Origin: Antribacter gilvus
GTDB lineage: Bacteria; Actinomycetota; Actinomycetes; Actinomycetales; Cellulomonadaceae
Reading direction: 5' to 3'
Length of the DNA: 64,000 bases
Assembly (NCBI RefSeq): GCF_003946865.1
Contig: NZ_QXTH01000005.1
Location: 248,001-312,000 of the forward strand
Shown: positions 31,513-40,012 of the stretch, piece by piece
Position numbering within the stretch: position 1 is the first letter of the stretch
Layout of the letters: every line of letters begins with the position of its first letter
The notes under the pieces: model-generated
The model's database searches: none
Told to the model about the DNA's origin: nothing
The model's input: the letters and a program-made list of their open reading frames with translations, nothing else
Position numbers and translations under genes: made by a program

Positions 31513-34019
31513 GCGGACACCTCCACGGTCAGGTCGTCGGCCGCGAGGGCGAAGAACCCGCCGCGGCCGGGCCGGTACGCCGCGCTGTTGCCCGGCCCGC
31601 CGGGAGCGTCGCTGAACGCCCCGCTCCCGGTGACGAGCCGGATCCGCGCACTGGACAGCACGCCGGGCACGTCGGTGACGGCCTTCTCGATCTCGCTGCG
31701 GTACAGCGTCTCGCCGAGGCGGCGGACGCCCGGCGCGAACAGCCCGCGGACGTCGTCGAGAAGCACCTCCACGACCGCCTGCCGCACCGTGTCGGCCACG
31801 TAGGTCGGGTCGACCGCCACGGTCAGCCGCAGGCGGGCGCGCAGCCGGACCGCGGGGCGCACCACGAGCACGCGGTTCGGGTCGGCCTGGGCCGCGAGCG
31901 CCGTCCGGGCGGCGCCGACCGCGGCGTCGTCGTCCCCCACCCACACGGTGACCGCCGGGCGCTGGAGGCCGGTGTCCCACACGACCTCGCTGCTCGCCCG
32001 GCGCACGCCGGGCGCCGCGGCCGCAACGACGGCGTAGTCGTCGGCGCTCACTGCGCGCCCGAAGGTGAGCACGGAGCGGGGCGCGAGCCGCCGCACGTCG
32101 GACGCGGGCTCGGGGTCCCCGCCGCCCGACGGCGCGACGGGGTTGCGGACCGCGCGCAGGTTCGGGACCGCGGAGAGCACCTGGGTGAGCGCCCCCGGCG
32201 GCGGGACGGCGGCCCCCGAGCCCACGCGGTAGGTCGCCACGACCCGCGCGCCGGTGGGCAGCCGGCGGCCGTGCCCCCCGTCGGGGGTGATCACGTGGGT
32301 CACGCCCTCGTCGTCGACCCGGGTCTCGAAGATCGTCTCGTCGGGGCCGTGCCCGTACAGGGCGGGGACCTCGGTCCAGTACCGGCCGCCGACGCGCAGC
32401 TCGACGGTCGACGACCACCCGTCGCCGGACCGGCCGGGCTGGTCGGCGAGGAACGTGACCGGGGACTTCGCGAGGGGGAAGTCCTGGCCCGGCAGGCTCG
32501 CGCGCCCCGTGCCGAGCAGCTCGTCGCGGACGGTCTCGCCGCGCGTCACCTCGACGAGGTCCCAGAGCACGGTCAGGGGCGCGGCGAGCGCGGTCGCGGC
32601 GCCGTCCGCCCCGGCCCCCGTGCCCGAGACGACGACGTCGCTCGTGCCCGCCACCGGCGTGAGCGCCACGGTGGCGCCCCGCCCGTGCGCGTCCTGGACG
32701 AGCGCCGGTGTCGGCTCGCCGGCGCGGGCCGCCGGCGGGCGGGCGAGCGTGAGCCGTCCGGGCAGGGAGCTGAGGGTCGCGACGGGCGTGTCGAGCAGGG
32801 GGCCGACGTCGGACCAGCCGGACCGGACGGTGACCTCGCCCGCCGGGGACGCCACGGCCGTCAGGCTCACGCCGGACCGCACGGCGACGGTGAGGCGCGC
32901 GACGACGAGCGGGATGCTCGTGTCGCTCGGCCGGACCGTGGGCGTGGCCGCGGCGGCGTCGGCGTACCAGACCTGCTCCGCGTAGGCACCGAGCCGGACG
33001 ACGGTGAACGCGGCCCCGGTCGTCCCGACCCCGGCGCCGGGCCGCTCCACGAGCAGCGGGTCGCCGGCGACGAGGTCGCGCGCGGCGCCGTCGAGCACGA
33101 GGCTGGTCGCGGTCACGACCGCCGCACCGGGCGGCATCGAGGCGAGGTGGTGCGCGCGGCGTGGCCGCGCCAGGGAGTAGTCGGACGCCACCGCCGACGG
33201 CGGCAGCCCGCCGGTCCCGTCGAGCAGCACGCGGGTGTTCTTGCGCCCGGACGGGTCCTTCTCGGTGACGAGGCCCGTGACGCGCACGACGGCCGTGGCG
33301 GCATCGGCCGAGGCCCAGGCCTTGGCGCGCAGGAGCAGCCGGTCGCCCGCCCGCAGGCCCGTCGGGGTGCCCTTGACGAGCACCCCGCCGCGCGCCACGA
33401 GGCGCAGGTGCGGCGGCGCCTGTGCCGCCCCGGGTGCGGCGAACGACGACGGCCCGCCCGTCGGCGCGGTCGTCGTCAGGTCGTCCGGGGTCGGGCCGAC
33501 GACGCTGGTGGGCCGGTCGAACACGGTGGTGCGGGTGGCCTCGAACGTCTGCGACTCGATCCCGGGCACGGCCTTCGACGCGACGGCCAGCCCCTGGGTG
33601 ACGACCAGCGGGGCGGGCGCCGCGGCGACGACCGCCAGCGTGGCGCGGGCGCCGAGGCCCGGGCGCGGCCGGTAGCCGAGCAGGGCGACGAGGTGCCGCA
33701 CGCTCGGGTCGAGCACGGCGGTGCCGAGGTAGTGCTCGTTGGCGATGCGCTCGTTGTAGAAGGTCAGCACGTCGGCGAGGTAGGCCCACCAGTCGACGAC
33801 CTGCAGCCCCAGGTCGGTGCTCGCCGTCGGCCGCCACGGGTCCAGCTCGGTCTCGCCCGGCAGGTGGGCGAGCAGGGCACGCCGGAACGTCTGGAACGTG
33901 CCCACCCGGTAGGCGAGCTGCGGCAGCCCGGAGGGGTTGCTGATCACGAGGGCGGCCGGGGGCGCGCCGCACCCGCCGTGGCACTCGCCGTGGCAGCCGC
34001 AGGACCCGTGGGTGCTCAT
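31509..34019 (-). CDS. eCIS baseplate wedge protein (second gp6/gp7-like component) with Cys/His-rich N-terminus
   Basis: About 836 residues from ATG 34019 (ATGA overlap). The first 18 residues contain four cysteines (7, 9, 13, 17) and three histidines (4, 10, 14), a striking metal-binding-like patch. Next comes the conserved LPQLAYRVGTFQTFRRALLA, WRPTASTDLGLQVVDWWAYL, ADVLTFYNERIANEHYLGTA, typical of putative baseplate assembly proteins of contractile systems (Afp12 position). The C-terminal third resembles baseplate J domains (RLAPRSVLTFGRAVSADDYA). It forms the wedge heterodimer with the 807-aa protein by analogy with Afp11/12 and T4 gp6/gp7. Confidence 0.85.
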   Translation of the reverse strand: MSTHGSCGCHGECHGGCGAPPAALVISNPSGLPQLAYRVGTFQTFRRALLAHLPGETELDPWRPTASTDLGLQVVDWWAYLADVLTFYNERIANEHYLGTAVLDPSVRHLVALLGYRPRPGLGARATLAVVAAAPAPLVVTQGLAVASKAVPGIESQTFEATRTTVFDRPTSVVGPTPDDLTTTAPTGGPSSFAAPGAAQAPPHLRLVARGGVLVKGTPTGLRAGDRLLLRAKAWASADAATAVVRVTGLVTEKDPSGRKNTRVLLDGTGGLPPSAVASDYSLARPRRAHHLASMPPGAAVVTATSLVLDGAARDLVAGDPLLVERPGAGVGTTGAAFTVVRLGAYAEQVWYADAAAATPTVRPSDTSIPLVVARLTVAVRSGVSLTAVASPAGEVTVRSGWSDVGPLLDTPVATLSSLPGRLTLARPPAARAGEPTPALVQDAHGRGATVALTPVAGTSDVVVSGTGAGADGAATALAAPLTVLWDLVEVTRGETVRDELLGTGRASLPGQDFPLAKSPVTFLADQPGRSGDGWSSTVELRVGGRYWTEVPALYGHGPDETIFETRVDDEGVTHVITPDGGHGRRLPTGARVVATYRVGSGAAVPPPGALTQVLSAVPNLRAVRNPVAPSGGGDPEPASDVRRLAPRSVLTFGRAVSADDYAVVAAAAPGVRRASSEVVWDTGLQRPAVTVWVGDDDAAVGAARTALAAQADPNRVLVVRPAVRLRARLRLTVAVDPTYVADTVRQAVVEVLLDDVRGLFAPGVRRLGETLYRSEIEKAVTDVPGVLSSARIRLVTGSGAFSDAPGGPGNSAAYRPGRGGFFALAADDLTVEVSA

Positions 34020-36439
34020 TTGCCCCCCTGGACGACGACGCGCAGCGAGCCACGGTCGGGATGGTCGGGGTCGTTCGAGACGCGCAGGATCTCGTCGCGG
34101 CCCGCGGGCACGACCTCGGGCATGGGGACCGGCACCGGCACGTGGCCGCGTCGCCGGTAGCTCACGCCCAGGACGCCGTCGACCCCCACGGCGCCCTGCA
34201 CGGCCGCCGCGAGCTCGCTGCGCAGGAGCGGCTGCCCGGCGGTCAGGTTCCCGGGGGCGAAGAACGCGGGCGACCCGTCGCGGCGGCGACCGCGGCCGAG
34301 CTCGGCGAGCACGGCGGCCTCCACCTCGCCGCGCAGGGCCCACGGCTGGGCGCAGACGGTGACGACCAGGTCCAGGCCGACGTACCGCGGGGCCGGGGTG
34401 TGCACCTCGTACCCGGCGGTCCGCCGGCGGGCGAGCAGCCGGGTGAGCTCGAGGTGCTGGTCGAGGCTCGGCGTCTCGGTGCCGCGCGGATGGACGGTGG
34501 TCAGCACGGAGAGCCAGGACCCGGTCCAGCGCATCTCGGTGCCCGCGTCGAGGACCCAGTCGAGCTCGCGGGCCGTGCGGTCGTAGTCCTCGGCCCGCAC
34601 CGCGCGGAGCTGCCGGGCCCGGAAGGCGTAGGGCGCGTTCGCCCGGACGTGGTCGATCGTCTCGGCGTCGGCGCCTCCCCCGGCCGGGAACGGGTTGGTG
34701 ACGGCGAGCACGGTGCCGGCGAGCTCAGGCGGCACCGTGGTGATCGAGTCGGCGGCCACGTTCCCGGCCGCACCGTCGCCCACCCGGTAGACGACGTCGA
34801 ACGCCGACCGGGGTGCGGGGCGCTCGCCGAACAGCCCGGTGCCGTGGCGCACCGTGTCGCCGTCGGACCCGTCGTACTCGAACCAGGGCGCGCCCCGGTC
34901 GGGGCGCACGTCGGTCCAGCGCACGGGGTCCACGGTGTAGGCCGCCTCGTAGAGGCCCGCGTCGAGCAGGGAGCGCCGCCACCGCCAGGTGCGCGGCGGG
35001 TCGCCGGGGTCGGCCGGGCGCTGGACGAGGTACAGCTCGGGCACCGTGGCGCCGTCGTCGCGGGCGAGCCAGGCCAGCCGTCCGGCGGCGAGCGTGTGCT
35101 GGTGCACGGGGACGCCGTCGCCGCAGCCGGTGTCGGGGCCGGTCCGCGTGACGGCGGCGAGCCGTGCGGCGGGGCCGCCGGGGTCGGGGTCCACCACGTA
35201 GGACTCGGTGTGGCGGCGGCCCTGCGTGGCGGGCACCAGGTTCCCCGCGAGGACCGTCCGCGCCAGGGCGTGCTCGGCGGTGAGCGCCTCGGCGGCGTCC
35301 CACTCCAGGCGGGTCACGTCCCGGCCGTAGAGCTCGTCGCGCTCCTCGACGGCGCCGGTCAGGTGCACCACCTCGCGGGTGGGCGGGTCGGCGGCGGTCG
35401 GCGCGGCGGTGTCGATCAGCACGGCCGTCCCGACGGTGCCCTCCTGCCGGTTCCCGACCACGAAGCCGAAGCCGTGCCCCGCCACCCACAGGTGGGTGGC
35501 CCCGGCGGGCAGGCACGCCTCGTCGTCGTCCCACAGGTACGGCACGATCCGCGGCACGGGCGCGCCGGACGACCAGTCGCTGCGGTTCCAGCGCGGGTCG
35601 ACGCCGAGGGGCCCGGTGCGCAGCCCGCCCGTCGCGTGGTCGACGAGGCCGTCGCCGAGCTCGAAGTCGAGCACGCCGCCGTCGGGCTGCGGGGCCTGGA
35701 CCACCACCCCGGTGGGCACGCCGGGCGCGGCGACGTCGACCTGCGCCCAGGCGGTGGCCGACGTCGCCGGGCGCGGCTCGTAGTCGACGAGGCGCGCCGC
35801 CCGGACGACGGCCACCGCCTCGGTCGCGGTGTCGAGCGTGGCCTGCAGCGCGACGCGGTCCTGCAGCAGGGACAGGTCGTCGCCCACCGCGGCGAGGAGC
35901 TCGGCGAGCAGGACGCCGACGTCGGGCTCGGCGCGCTCCACCCACCGCGGGTAGGCGACGGCGGAGTGGTCGAGCAGCGCGGCACGCATGCTCGCGTAGT
36001 CCTTGGCCAGGTAGTCGATCGGGGGCCCGGGCGCGTCGGGCAGCGGCGGGCCGTCGTCGCACGCGAGGCAGTCCAGGGTGGACGGGCAGCCCGCCTTGAA
36101 CGTGAACCGGACCTGCGCGTAGTACGCGTCCAGGGCGGTCGCGGAGATCGTCAGCGTGTACAGGGAGAAGTCGCCGCGGACCGGGGTGGTCAGGTCGAGC
36201 AGGGGGCGGCCCTCGTCGTCCACGCCCCAGTCCCCGGCCGCGACGGGCAGCACCTCGACGGAGGGGATCGCGTCCCCGCCGGTGATCGTCACGGGCCGGG
36301 TGGCGGCGAGGGTCGGCGCCACGTCGACGGCGTTGAGGAAGTGCACGCGCAGGCGCGTCTGGTCGGCCGAGGCGATCTCGACGAAGTCGATGCCGTTCAG
36401 CGTGGTCGAGGCGACCAGGTCGGCGAGGCGGTTCGGCAC
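34016..36439 (-). CDS. eCIS baseplate wedge protein, gp6/baseplate J-like
   Basis: An 807-residue protein from GTG 36439, one base after the gp25 stop. A beta N-terminal domain contains FTFKAGCPSTLDCLACDDGP (three Cys). The hallmark IDYLAKDYASMRAALLD, then DVGVLLAELLAAVGDDLSLL and QDRVALQATLDTATE follow. The C-terminal part has NAPYAFRARQLRAVRAEDYD, the baseplate-J signature of gp6-like wedge proteins (Afp11). It builds the baseplate ring that triggers sheath contraction. Length is typical for actinobacterial and archaeal contractile systems. Confidence 0.9.
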   Translation of the reverse strand: MPNRLADLVASTTLNGIDFVEIASADQTRLRVHFLNAVDVAPTLAATRPVTITGGDAIPSVEVLPVAAGDWGVDDEGRPLLDLTTPVRGDFSLYTLTISATALDAYYAQVRFTFKAGCPSTLDCLACDDGPPLPDAPGPPIDYLAKDYASMRAALLDHSAVAYPRWVERAEPDVGVLLAELLAAVGDDLSLLQDRVALQATLDTATEAVAVVRAARLVDYEPRPATSATAWAQVDVAAPGVPTGVVVQAPQPDGGVLDFELGDGLVDHATGGLRTGPLGVDPRWNRSDWSSGAPVPRIVPYLWDDDEACLPAGATHLWVAGHGFGFVVGNRQEGTVGTAVLIDTAAPTAADPPTREVVHLTGAVEERDELYGRDVTRLEWDAAEALTAEHALARTVLAGNLVPATQGRRHTESYVVDPDPGGPAARLAAVTRTGPDTGCGDGVPVHQHTLAAGRLAWLARDDGATVPELYLVQRPADPGDPPRTWRWRRSLLDAGLYEAAYTVDPVRWTDVRPDRGAPWFEYDGSDGDTVRHGTGLFGERPAPRSAFDVVYRVGDGAAGNVAADSITTVPPELAGTVLAVTNPFPAGGGADAETIDHVRANAPYAFRARQLRAVRAEDYDRTARELDWVLDAGTEMRWTGSWLSVLTTVHPRGTETPSLDQHLELTRLLARRRTAGYEVHTPAPRYVGLDLVVTVCAQPWALRGEVEAAVLAELGRGRRRDGSPAFFAPGNLTAGQPLLRSELAAAVQGAVGVDGVLGVSYRRRGHVPVPVPMPEVVPAGRDEILRVSNDPDHPDRGSLRVVVQGGK

Positions 36440-36440
36440 G

Positions 36441-36830
36441 TCACCTCACCTCCACGGCGAGCGTCACGGGAGTGCGCGTCTCGACCAGCGTGTAGAACAC
36501 GGTGACCAGGAGGGCGCCCTCGTCGAGGCCGCTGCCCGGGTCGGCGCCGGAGAGCACGGTGACCTCGTCGAGCTGGACCTGGTCGGCGAGCCACGTGCTG
36601 ATCGCCTGCTGCACCTGCAGCCGGACGGTCGCCACCAGGGCCGCCGACTGCGGGGCGAACACCAGCCGGCGCAGCCCGCACCCGAACAGCGGCAGGTTGA
36701 CCCGCTCGCCGGGGCTCGTGAGGAGGAGCTGGCGCAGGAGCTGGTCCACGTGCGCCGGGTAGGCCGCGCGCGCCACCTGCCCCGCGCCGGCATCGACGCG
36801 CAGGGGGAAGGCGTAGTCGTGGCGGATCAC
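36441..36830 (-). CDS. gp25-like baseplate wedge protein
   Basis: 129 residues from GTG 36830, which overlaps the PAAR-like stop (GTGA). YAFPLRVDAGAGQVARAAYP, then LRQLLLTSPGERVNLPLFGC and GLRRLVFAP match the GPW/gp25 family (Afp9, T4 gp25): a conserved arginine and the ERVNxPxFGxGLR core. In other systems gp25 starts sheath assembly by providing the first strand for the sheath handshake. The usual DIxxxLxTxxGER glutamate core is present as SPGER. Confidence 0.92.
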   Translation of the reverse strand: MIRHDYAFPLRVDAGAGQVARAAYPAHVDQLLRQLLLTSPGERVNLPLFGCGLRRLVFAPQSAALVATVRLQVQQAISTWLADQVQLDEVTVLSGADPGSGLDEGALLVTVFYTLVETRTPVTLAVEVR

Positions 36831-37156
36831 AGCCCACCCACCTTCGCCTGGGTCGACTGGATCATGACGGTGCCCTGCACCGCGCCGGTGGCGGCCTTGC
36901 ACATGCCCACGCTGTCCTTCGCAAGGGGCTTGGTCCCGCCGACGTCGGTGCGCTGCACGGTGCTCTGCCACGACACCTGCAGGCACGGGCTCGGCGTGGG
37001 GCCGATCATGAACGGGCAGGCCGCGACCATGAAGGTGTCCGACGACAGCACCACCGGCTGTCCGTCGACCCGGACCTTGGTGCTGGACGGTACGGCCGTG
37101 ACCGTGCCCCCGTGCGGGCACATGAGGGTCGAGCCGACGTTCAGGTAGTCACCCAT
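36827..37156 (-). CDS. PAAR-like spike-tip protein
   Basis: 109 residues from ATG 37156, overlapping the spike stop (ATGA). It contains LMCPHGGTVT, AACPFMIGPTPSPCLQVSWQ and VGMCKAATGAVQG. This Cys/His pattern is typical of the DUF4280/PAAR-like tip proteins of eCIS. They cap the beta-helical spike, often with a bound metal, and sharpen it for puncture. Genes for spike and tip are adjacent, as in Afp8/Afp10. Confidence 0.85.
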   Translation of the reverse strand: MGDYLNVGSTLMCPHGGTVTAVPSSTKVRVDGQPVVLSSDTFMVAACPFMIGPTPSPCLQVSWQSTVQRTDVGGTKPLAKDSVGMCKAATGAVQGTVMIQSTQAKVGGL

Positions 37157-37677
37157 CACGACACCTCCAGGGCACCGTCGTTGACCGAGACGCTCGAGTC
37201 GGCGACCACCACCGACTTGCCGCCGCGGCTCGCCGTCACGCCGTCGGACGTGAGGGCGACCGAGCCGCCGCCCGAGTCGGTCAGGGTGACCTCCTCGGCG
37301 TCGTCGTCGAACAGGAGGCTGTGCGGGGCGGCGGTGACCAGGCCCCGCACCTTCGGGGCCGCGTCGGCGGGCAGCTCGCCGTCGCGCCAGTAGCACCCGA
37401 CCCAGATCGGCTTCGAGACGTCGCCGCCCTCGAACTCGATCCACACCGCCGCGCCGACGTCGGGCACCAGGAACAGCCCCACGTCCTTGCCCGCATAGGG
37501 CACGCACGGCAGGCACCAGCCGCTCGGGGTGGTCCCCAGCACGGACGGGACCTTCGCGCGGAGGCGCAGCGTGGTCGCGTCGACCTCGGTGACGGTGCCC
37601 TGGTACTTGCCGAAGTACCGGTCGCGCAGACGGTCCGCCAGGTCCGCCAGGTCGGCCAGGGCCTCCTCGGCGCTCAT
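37156..37677 (-). CDS. OB-fold spike protein (gpV/gp5-like)
   Basis: 173 residues from ATG 37677 (ATGA overlap with the hub gene). The N-terminal OB-fold is visible as YFGKYQGTVTEVDATTLRLR, CVPYAGKDVGLFLVPDVGAA and WIEFEGGDVSKPIWVGCYW. A C-terminal repeat region (EEVTLTDSGGGSVALTSDGV) likely forms the trimeric beta-helical needle. It corresponds to the C-terminal half of Afp8/VgrG. Here hub and spike are separate genes. Confidence 0.9.
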   Translation of the reverse strand: MSAEEALADLADLADRLRDRYFGKYQGTVTEVDATTLRLRAKVPSVLGTTPSGWCLPCVPYAGKDVGLFLVPDVGAAVWIEFEGGDVSKPIWVGCYWRDGELPADAAPKVRGLVTAAPHSLLFDDDAEEVTLTDSGGGSVALTSDGVTASRGGKSVVVADSSVSVNDGALEVS

Positions 37678-38762
37678 CCGGCGTCACCCACCGCGTTGCG
37701 CACCAGGACGAGAGCCGCCTGGTGGGACTGCCGGGTGATCGTGTGCCGCACGCTCCACACCAGGTACTTCCCGGAGTACATCGCCCCGCACCCGACGACC
37801 TCGGCGATCATGCCGACCCGCGGCACGGTCGCGAGCATCGCGACGTCGGCGGTGCCCTCGCAGCGCGCGAACCAGGCCGCCTCGCGCAGGAGGCCCGCGG
37901 CCCGCGCCGGCAGCTCGGCGGCCTCGGCCGCCGCGGTGAGCAGCGTCGTCCGTTCCTTGCCCGTGAACTGCGCCAGCGTGCGGGACGCCAGCGCCGGCAG
38001 CCCCGAGTCCGACGTGTCGGCGGACACGCCGTCCTCGTCGTCGTCGGAGAGGCTCGCCTGGCGCGCGGCGACAGCGGTGGGGCGCGACGCGTCCCAGCTG
38101 AAGTCGAGGACCGGCACGCTGTGCTCGTCGATCGTGTTGACGTCCACCGTGAACGACGGCGGCCCGGTGAGCGACGGCGCCGCGAACCAGCCCACGCGGT
38201 CGCCCGGCTTCTGCTCGCACGCCACCCGGAACCAGCGGCCCGTGCGGCGGGCGAGGGACCGCAGGAGGTCCAGGTCGGAGGCCCGCTGCATGAGCGTGCG
38301 CCCCTCCTCGGTGTGCGCCGGCGCGCTCTCGCGCGAGTTCTCCGACGCCGGGCGCATGCCGTAGGAGCGGAAGATCTGCGCGGCCACGTCGGTGTCCGAC
38401 ATCCCGGACCACTCCTTGACCGTCTCGGTCATGCCCATCAGCACCGACGCGTCCTGCCCCCACACGTCGACCGTCGCCCCCGACGGCCCGGTCGGCACGT
38501 GCACCTTGTGGGACAGCACGTAGCCGTCGAAGAGGCACTGCTGGTCGCCCTCGTCCGGGGTCACGACGACCGCCACGTTCGCGTACGGGCCGATCCGCTC
38601 GTCGCCCACCCACGTGAGCTGCCCGTCCTTCGCGGCGACCGGCAGCTGGAACGAGACAGCGTCCGGCAGGTCCGCGTTCTCCTCCACCTCGAGCCGCGTG
38701 ACGAGGTCGTAGAACTCCTGGTCCACGGGGGTGCCGTCCAGCAGCACCTGGTACTCGCTCAT
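37674..38762 (-). CDS. Baseplate hub protein (phage late control gpD/gp27-like)
   Basis: 362 residues from ATG 38762 (ATGA overlap). FYDLVTRLEVEENADLPDAV, FDGYVLSHKVHVPTGPSGAT and SGMSDTDVAAQIFRSYGMRP are characteristic of the late control D / VgrG N-terminal hub domains. RTLMQRASDLDLLRSLARRT is a further family block. It would form the trimeric hub linking tube and spike (N-terminal part of Afp8). An acidic loop (SLSDDDEDGVSADTSD) is inserted near residue 240. Confidence 0.9.
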   Translation of the reverse strand: MSEYQVLLDGTPVDQEFYDLVTRLEVEENADLPDAVSFQLPVAAKDGQLTWVGDERIGPYANVAVVVTPDEGDQQCLFDGYVLSHKVHVPTGPSGATVDVWGQDASVLMGMTETVKEWSGMSDTDVAAQIFRSYGMRPASENSRESAPAHTEEGRTLMQRASDLDLLRSLARRTGRWFRVACEQKPGDRVGWFAAPSLTGPPSFTVDVNTIDEHSVPVLDFSWDASRPTAVAARQASLSDDDEDGVSADTSDSGLPALASRTLAQFTGKERTTLLTAAAEAAELPARAAGLLREAAWFARCEGTADVAMLATVPRVGMIAEVVGCGAMYSGKYLVWSVRHTITRQSHQAALVLVRNAVGDAG

Positions 38763-39034
38763 CGCTCCGCCCGCGGGATCGCGACGAGCTCACGGGCGGC
38801 GAGCGCGTCCGGGGCGATGACGCCGTTCGCGTCGCACAGCCGCCAGGCCGCCGTCGCGTCGCCGAGGAAGCGGTGCGCCACGAGGTCGAGGCGCTCGCCG
38901 TCGTCGCGACGGTGCCAGCCCGCCACGGCGTCGCGCGACGGCGCGGGCACCCGCACCACGGTCACGGTGGTCCCGTCCGGGAGGGTCACCTCGTAGGTGC
39001 CCGCCTCGGCGTAACGACTGTTCGGAAGAAACAT
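38759..39034 (-). CDS. LysM-domain tail protein (gp53-like)
   Basis: 91 residues from ATG 39034 with GAGGAGG upstream. GERLDLVAHRFLGDATAAWR followed by LCDANGVIAPDAL is a LysM-like repeat of the kind in small tail proteins (gpX/gp53, the LysM part of Afp7). In these systems LysM clamps hub and wedge together rather than binding peptidoglycan. The partner domain is the preceding 235-aa gene, so Afp7 is split here. Confidence 0.82.
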   Translation of the reverse strand: MFLPNSRYAEAGTYEVTLPDGTTVTVVRVPAPSRDAVAGWHRRDDGERLDLVAHRFLGDATAAWRLCDANGVIAPDALAARELVAIPRAER

Positions 39035-39044
39035 CAGGGCCTCC

Positions 39045-39752
39045 TCAGACCGGCAGCATGCCGAGCACGGACTCGGTCGAGTTGACGAGGTTCGCGACGG
39101 CCAGCGCCTGGCGCAGGCCGTTCATGTACTCGACGGCGACGAGCCCGAGGCTGCGGACCGCGTCGTCGGTCGAGTGCTGGAGATCGGTCTTCGTCAGCAC
39201 CTTCAGGCCCACCTGGACGGTCGCCTTCGTCGGGTTCAGCAGGGTGTCGTAGATGGTCTCCGTGATGGTCAGCGACGTGACCCGCACCGGGACGATGCGC
39301 CCGGGCCCCCACACGAGGAGCACGGTGCTCAGCGTGTTCTGGGGCACCTTCGCCTTCGCTCCGCCACCCCCGGCGCCCAAGAGGCTGCCGATCCCGGCGG
39401 TCACCGTGCCGAGCAGGCCGCCCTCCGTGGCGCTCGCCGGGTGCAGCAGCATCTCGAGGGCCGCGAGCCGCGACGACACCCCGGTGACCTTGGCGATCGC
39501 GGCGGACGCGGCGCCGTCGGCGATCGTGTCCGCCGCGTCCAGCGAGAGGCTGAACGAGAACGTCTCGCCCGGCAGGCTCGTGACCGCCATGGGGCTCGAC
39601 GTCGTCCCGTTCGCCCCCGCCGCCGGCGACTCCGGCTGCGACCAGCCGTGCGACATCGACTCGGGGTTGTACTGGAACACGATGATGTTCGGGATGGGGA
39701 TCAGCGGCGTCGCCATGAACTCGACGAGCGCGCCGCGGAGGTAGAAGCTCAT
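39045..39752 (-). CDS. eCIS tube-initiator protein (N-terminal domain of Afp7 type)
   Basis: 235 residues from ATG 39752 (ATGA overlap). IPNIIVFQYNPESMSHGWSQ, then SLPGETFSFSLSLDAAD, LLVWGPGRIVPVRVTSLTIT and ETIYDTLLNPTKATVQVGLK are the conserved core of the contractile injection system tube-like domain that precedes LysM in Afp7/Pvc7. It starts the tube on the hub. It is followed after 10 bases by the separate LysM gene. A Gly-rich insert lies near residues 115-135. Confidence 0.85.
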   Translation of the reverse strand: MSFYLRGALVEFMATPLIPIPNIIVFQYNPESMSHGWSQPESPAAGANGTTSSPMAVTSLPGETFSFSLSLDAADTIADGAASAAIAKVTGVSSRLAALEMLLHPASATEGGLLGTVTAGIGSLLGAGGGGAKAKVPQNTLSTVLLVWGPGRIVPVRVTSLTITETIYDTLLNPTKATVQVGLKVLTKTDLQHSTDDAVRSLGLVAVEYMNGLRQALAVANLVNSTESVLGMLPV

Positions 39753-40012
39753 CGCGGACCCTCCTCTCTGAGGGCGGCCTCGAGCCGCGCGACGACGGCC
39801 CGGGCGAGCTGCTCCACGCCCTGACCGGGTTCCTGGTCCACGTCGACGGAGGCCGACGCCGAGGAACGCAGCCCCGCCGCCGGGAGCCGGCCGAGGGCCT
39901 GCGCGACGAGCACGCCGAGCCGGCGGGCGTCGGCCTCGCTCAGGTCCACGCCCCGCACGGTCAGGCGGTCGATGCTCACCTGCCCGCCCGCCCCCGGGGC
40001 CCGGCGGTTCAC
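39749..40012 (-). CDS. Small eCIS-operon protein of unknown function
   Basis: Up to 87 residues from GTG 40012, which overlaps the AAA+ ATPase stop (GTGA). GTG at the VSIDRLTVRG segment (about 39979) is an alternative start. The core SIDRLTVRGVDLSEADARRL, then GVLVAQALGRL and a C-terminal helix (EQLARAVVARLEAALREE), has no family I recognise. Its strict coupling to the ATPase and tube-initiator genes says it belongs to the system, perhaps as an assembly chaperone. Confidence 0.65.
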   Translation of the reverse strand: MNRRAPGAGGQVSIDRLTVRGVDLSEADARRLGVLVAQALGRLPAAGLRSSASASVDVDQEPGQGVEQLARAVVARLEAALREEGPR

